From Clostridia bacterium BRH_c25 (GTDB lineage: Bacteria; Bacillota_A; Clostridia; Lutisporales; Lutisporaceae), in assembly GCA_001515955.1 (NCBI GenBank), contig LOES01000221.1, positions 1 to 17,005 on the forward strand: 17,005 nt of DNA. The letters are read 5' to 3'. Under the pieces are notes generated by a model. That model was given only the letters and a program-made list of their open reading frames with translations, was not told the origin of the DNA and did not search any database. Positions 14,342 through 17,005 of this stretch are shown here, one piece after another. The translations under genes were made by a program, and so were the position numbers. How positions within the stretch are numbered: the stretch's first letter is position 1; the number at the start of each line of letters is the position of its first letter.

Positions 14342-15007
14342 CTATATGTCTGTTCTGACAATCTTAAGTACAGCCACACCGCTGGCATCGCCTTCCCCAG
14401 TAATCAAATTTTTCGGTGAATGGATGTTGAACATGAAACCGTTATCGCCATACTTCGCACCGGCATTACCTGTTTCAATACCTGTGGCAAACTCTTCTTG
14501 CATGGCAATATGACCAACTTTGCCAATCACAAGTGCTGTTCTACCCGTCCCTGAAAGATCCATCTGCTTTTCCAGACGGCACTCAAGACTCAGAAATGCC
14601 TCCCCGATACGTGGACAGGAGAGAGTCTTTGCCGGCTCCACCGTAAACCCGGCAACCTCAAATTCGTTCGTCTCCTCTTCATTGTTTTTAATAGTGGACA
14701 TACAAGCATCATAGTAGTCTTTACCTATGAAGCTAACAACAAACTCACCCGTGCGCATAATATTCTTATAGGTGTGAGTATGCTGGTATAACCCTCCTAT
14801 GACAGCGAAGAAGCCGTCACCGTCCCCTGTGAAGCTGCTCCAAGCGTTGAAGTTGATATTTGGATTGCCGTTTTCTTTCATCGTGGTAATGGCGTACAAT
14901 ATACTGGGGATCCCGCAGGCATACTCAAAGTGGGAGAATACCTCATATTGCCCATTCCAATAGGTTTTAAAGTTCTTCGGCTTCTCTGCCCCAATTTCGA
15001 TTTTCAT
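14342..15007 (-). CDS. Flavin reductase-like (FMN-binding split-barrel) protein
   Basis: The reading frame is open from 15046, but ATG at 15007 is preferred. It has a GGAGGGGGCGGTG tract ahead and gives a product beginning MKIEIGAEKPKNFKTYW, of 221 residues. The sequence SFTGDGDGFFAVIGG, then the stretch TGEFVVSFIGKDYYDACM, with later CRLEKQMDLSGTGRTALVIGKVGHI, resembles the flavin reductase-like / DIM6-NTAB split-barrel family, which binds FMN. Some members reduce free flavin with NAD(P)H and others only carry FMN. Residues NINFNAWSSF near the start correspond to the region binding the flavin phosphate in the family. It is a single gene with a strong promoter and an untranslated leader of about 90 nt. 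Its redox partner is not evident among its neighbours. Confidence 0.85.
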   Translation of the reverse strand: MKIEIGAEKPKNFKTYWNGQYEVFSHFEYACGIPSILYAITTMKENGNPNINFNAWSSFTGDGDGFFAVIGGLYQHTHTYKNIMRTGEFVVSFIGKDYYDACMSTIKNNEEETNEFEVAGFTVEPAKTLSCPRIGEAFLSLECRLEKQMDLSGTGRTALVIGKVGHIAMQEEFATGIETGNAGAKYGDNGFMFNIHSPKNLITGEGDASGVAVLKIVRTDI

Positions 15008-15102
15008 TTCAACACCGCCCCCTCCAAAAATAATACAAAATTCCATAGATTAGAAATAGTAGCTCATAATACCTTTACTACCTAAACTTATATATACTTT
15101 TA

Positions 15103-15131
15103 ATTATAATATTTCCATTACTGTATATCAA
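15103..15131 (-). promoter_or_regulatory. Promoter of the flavin-reductase-like gene
   Basis: On the minus strand -35 TTGATA (15126-15131) and consensus -10 TATAAT (15103-15108) are 17 nt apart. Transcription should start near 15096, leaving a leader of about 90 nt before the ATG at 15007. The leader is AT-rich with no structure that I recognise. Confidence 0.7.
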
Positions 15132-15155
15132 TGTAATTGTCTGAATGTTGTAAAA

Positions 15156-15613
15156 TCAAATCAAAATCTGAAATACAAAATCTATTTGACCGGTTGATTT
15201 TTCAGCAGACCAATAATATGGTGATATCTTACGACTTGATTTTAGCTGCTGAAGCACATATTGCTCGGTTAAAGCTCCTTTGAACTCCTCAAATATTCTC
15301 TTGCCCGCGCCCCTTGCCTTATCAGACCATATATGAATTTTCTGCTTTCCTTTGCCAATTGTGATGGAATAGACGTCCAAAGCATTCTAATACGGGGCAC
15401 GGTTTCATTTGGAGCATGCTTTGAAAAGTCTTGTTCATAAGCCATCAGAATCCCCTTTTGGATACCCCGTACCATAGCATAATCAGAAGAAGCCACATAA
15501 TTTGCCACAACTTCAGGCATCCCTCCGATATAATAATACTGCTTCAGCAGGTCGATATATTTGCCTTTAAAGGTTGTACTCATCTCAAAATCATGGGTAT
15601 GTAAAAGCTTCAC
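15156..15613 (-). pseudogene. Remnant of a DUF4143-type AAA ATPase, deleted and frameshifted
   Basis: Two overlapping minus-strand frames carry consecutive parts of one family. The first (15613 to about 15293) reads KYIDLLKQYYYIGGMPEVV, then RGIQKGILMAYEQDFSKHAP, PRIRMLWTSIPSQLAKE and FIYGLIRQGARAREY. It then leaves the family pattern and stops at 15269. The second, in another frame (about 15290 to 15156), reads EFKGALTEQYVLQQL and YYWSAEKSTGQIDFVFQ. In intact relatives roughly 50-60 residues separate GARAREY from EFKGALTEQY; here they are joined, so an internal deletion has also shifted the frame. The N-terminal ATP-binding half and the C-terminus are missing. Relatives are P-loop ATPases of unknown role, spread by transfer among anaerobes. 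A 24-codon frame at 15636-15710 ending GKVDFTEL may be a further upstream scrap. Confidence 0.85.
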
Positions 15614-15808
15614 AAGACTTTATTACAGAACATAGTCATAACTCCGTAAAGTCTACCTTGCCTGCTAAAATGAGATGCCCGACGGGTTGTTGCACAAGAA
15701 ATGCAAACATAATATTTTAATCGGATACATTTTTATGGTACAATAAGGAAATGATGGCAGACATTATCTACATCGGGGCTGTGCCTATGAATAGGAAGAG
15801 GTTTATTT
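15614..15808. other. Intergenic region before the second ABC exporter operon
   Basis: This 195-nt gap holds an 8-bp inverted repeat (AGACTTTA at 15615-15622 and TAAAGTCT at 15647-15654) at the broken edge of the pseudogene. A candidate plus-strand promoter is TTTAAT (15716-15721), 17 nt, TACAAT (15739-15744). Nothing else convincing is seen. Confidence 0.4.
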
Positions 15809-16783
15809 ATGATAGAACTAAAAAACATCAACAAAACCTTCAAGATTTCCAAACGAAACGCAGGCTTTACGGAAGCGCTGAAGACTCTTTTCAAAAAAGA
15901 ATATACCTATGTTCACGCACTGAAGGATGTGTCTTTTTCTATTGGCACTGGTGAAATGGTTGGGTATATCGGTCCCAATGGAGCCGGAAAGAGCAGCACT
16001 ATCAAAATCATGAGCGGCATTTTAAATCCGGACAGTGGTGAATGCGTTATAGATGGATTAACTCCCTGGAAAAATCGCCGGGAGCATGTTAAGCATATTG
16101 GAGTTGTGTTCGGACAGCGTTCCCAGTTATGGTGGGATGTTCCTGTTATCGATTCATTTGAACTTATCCGGGATATTTATAAAATTGACAGTATCACCTA
16201 CAGGAGAAATTATGATGAACTTGTTTCTATTCTTGAACTTGATGAAATTGTAAGGACTCCTGCAAGGCAACTCAGTTTAGGGCAAAGAATGCGCTGTGAA
16301 ATTGCCGCATCACTGCTGCACAGTCCGGCAATACTCTTTCTCGACGAACCAACGATAGGACTTGATGCAGTATCGAAAATTGCAGTGCGTGAATTTATAA
16401 AGAAAATAAACCACGAGCATAAAACAACAGTTATACTGACTACACACGATATGCAGGATATTGAAGCATTAACCGGGAGAATCCTGCTCATCGGAAAAGG
16501 ACAGATTTTGCTGGACGGCTCCTTATCAGAGTTAAAAAAACGTAACTCATCATACAAGACAATAACACTTGAATTCAGCGCAGGTAATTTCAAAGAGATT
16601 CCGGGTATTATCATGAATAACAAAATTGACGGCCATGGGGTATTCCAGGTGGATACCGGCGTGCTCTCCATATCCAATGCCATTTCAGAGCTTTCAAAGT
16701 CCGCTGATATAACCGATATATCAGTAGCAGGGGCAACTGTGGAAGAAATGGTTGTTTCGCTTTATGAGGAATTTAAAATATGA
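15809..16783 (+). CDS. ABC exporter ATP-binding protein (COG4586 type)
   Basis: A 324-residue ATPase. Walker A GPNGAGKS is at 55-62, the Q loop Q103 in VVFGQRSQLWWDVP, the signature LSLGQ at 155-159, Walker B AILFLDEP at 174-181 and the switch histidine H213 in TTHDMQD. The extended N-terminus (FKKEYTYVHALKDVSFSI) and the FGQRSQLWWDVP stretch are typical of the COG4586 group. That group works with two ABC-2 membrane proteins (COG4587 and COG3694) and includes the Streptomyces viologen exporter. The start has GGAAGAGG 7 nt ahead. A C-terminal domain of about 85 residues follows the ATPase core. The stop overlaps the start of the permease gene (ATGA, 16780-16783). The substrate is not predictable from sequence. 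Confidence 0.94.
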   Translation: MIELKNINKTFKISKRNAGFTEALKTLFKKEYTYVHALKDVSFSIGTGEMVGYIGPNGAGKSSTIKIMSGILNPDSGECVIDGLTPWKNRREHVKHIGVVFGQRSQLWWDVPVIDSFELIRDIYKIDSITYRRNYDELVSILELDEIVRTPARQLSLGQRMRCEIAASLLHSPAILFLDEPTIGLDAVSKIAVREFIKKINHEHKTTVILTTHDMQDIEALTGRILLIGKGQILLDGSLSELKKRNSSYKTITLEFSAGNFKEIPGIIMNNKIDGHGVFQVDTGVLSISNAISELSKSADITDISVAGATVEEMVVSLYEEFKI

Positions 16784-17005
16784 AAAAGTACCTTTCTTTT
16801 TTTAGAATACGGTTAATTAACGGACTGCAATATCGTACTGCCGCTTATGCCGGAATTGCAACGCAGTTCGCATGGGGATTCATGGAGATACTCATGTTCA
16901 ATGCATTTTATAATGCAGATGCAGCCGCTTTTCCGATGGAGTTTTCACAGCTAACCTCTTACATATGGTTACAGCAAGCTTTTCTTGCCCTGTTCATGAC
17001 ATGGT
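16780..17005 (+). CDS. ABC-2 family permease, N-terminal part (COG4587-like)
   Basis: The frame opens at ATG 16780, inside the stop codon of the ATPase gene, and continues for 75 codons to the window edge. It begins MKKYLSFFRIRLINGLQYR, followed by a hydrophobic segment (AAYAGIATQFAWGFMEILMF) and the motif TSYIWLQQAFLALFMTW. That is the usual opening of the first membrane subunit paired with COG4586 ATPases. The rest, and probably a second permease gene, lie outside the window. Confidence 0.85.
   Translation, partial: MKKYLSFFRIRLINGLQYRTAAYAGIATQFAWGFMEILMFNAFYNADAAAFPMEFSQLTSYIWLQQAFLALFMTW

Noticed and set aside
16210..16683. 157-codon minus-strand frame antisense to the second ABC ATPase gene
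   Set aside because: Serine- and isoleucine-rich shadow of a well-supported gene; no start signals.

Overview
The window reads as a chromosomal segment of a low-to-mid G+C Clostridia-type Firmicute. Supporting signs are strong AGGAGG/AGGTGAT ribosome-binding sites, TTGACA/TATAAT-type promoters, frequent AAA, ATA and AAG codons over most of the window, and typical clostridial proteins: an M3 oligoendopeptidase F, an OmpR-type two-component pair, a TetR-controlled ABC exporter and a DUF4143-type ATPase remnant. Naming a genus would need a database search. All positions and motifs were read by eye. Family names come from recognition, not from a search.

Left end (1-2216, all minus strand): a tandem-domain GlcG/HbpS-like protein cut by the window edge sits 25 nt behind a short-chain dehydrogenase of the long-N-terminus general-stress type. 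These two genes look more Bacilli-like in content and codon use than the rest. They are followed by two small gene fragments (DUF6809-like and DUF6550-like) of the kind carried on clostridial conjugative elements, and then by tRNA-Ala(GGC) with its own promoter and terminator. The arrangement suggests a decayed integrated element downstream of the tRNA, possibly with cargo.

Centre-left (2287-5551, minus): pepF and a MATE efflux pump. Centre (5803-9760, plus): divergent from the MATE gene, a translationally coupled response regulator and histidine kinase are followed by a large lipoprotein with a propeller-like middle. This layout recalls the actinobacterial MtrA-MtrB-LpqB set. A terminator follows, then a 55-residue orphan small gene (9930-10097) set between palindromic elements sharing a GGGTAT/ATACCC core.

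Centre-right (10179-13891, minus): a compact tetR-hlyD-ABC ATPase-ABC-2 permease operon, comparable to cecR-ybhGFSR of E. coli. It has a near-ideal promoter and a perfect TetR-type palindrome at the expected transcription start. The terminator of the preceding small HTH gene overlaps this promoter, so that the -35 box is the hairpin loop.

Right end (14342-17005): a flavin-reductase-like gene (minus) with a strong promoter and a leader of about 90 nt, a deleted and frameshifted DUF4143 ATPase remnant (minus), and the start of a second ABC exporter operon (plus) of the COG4586/COG4587 type that runs out of the window. The window thus carries three separate export systems: the MATE pump, the TetR-controlled ABC exporter and the COG4586-type ABC exporter.
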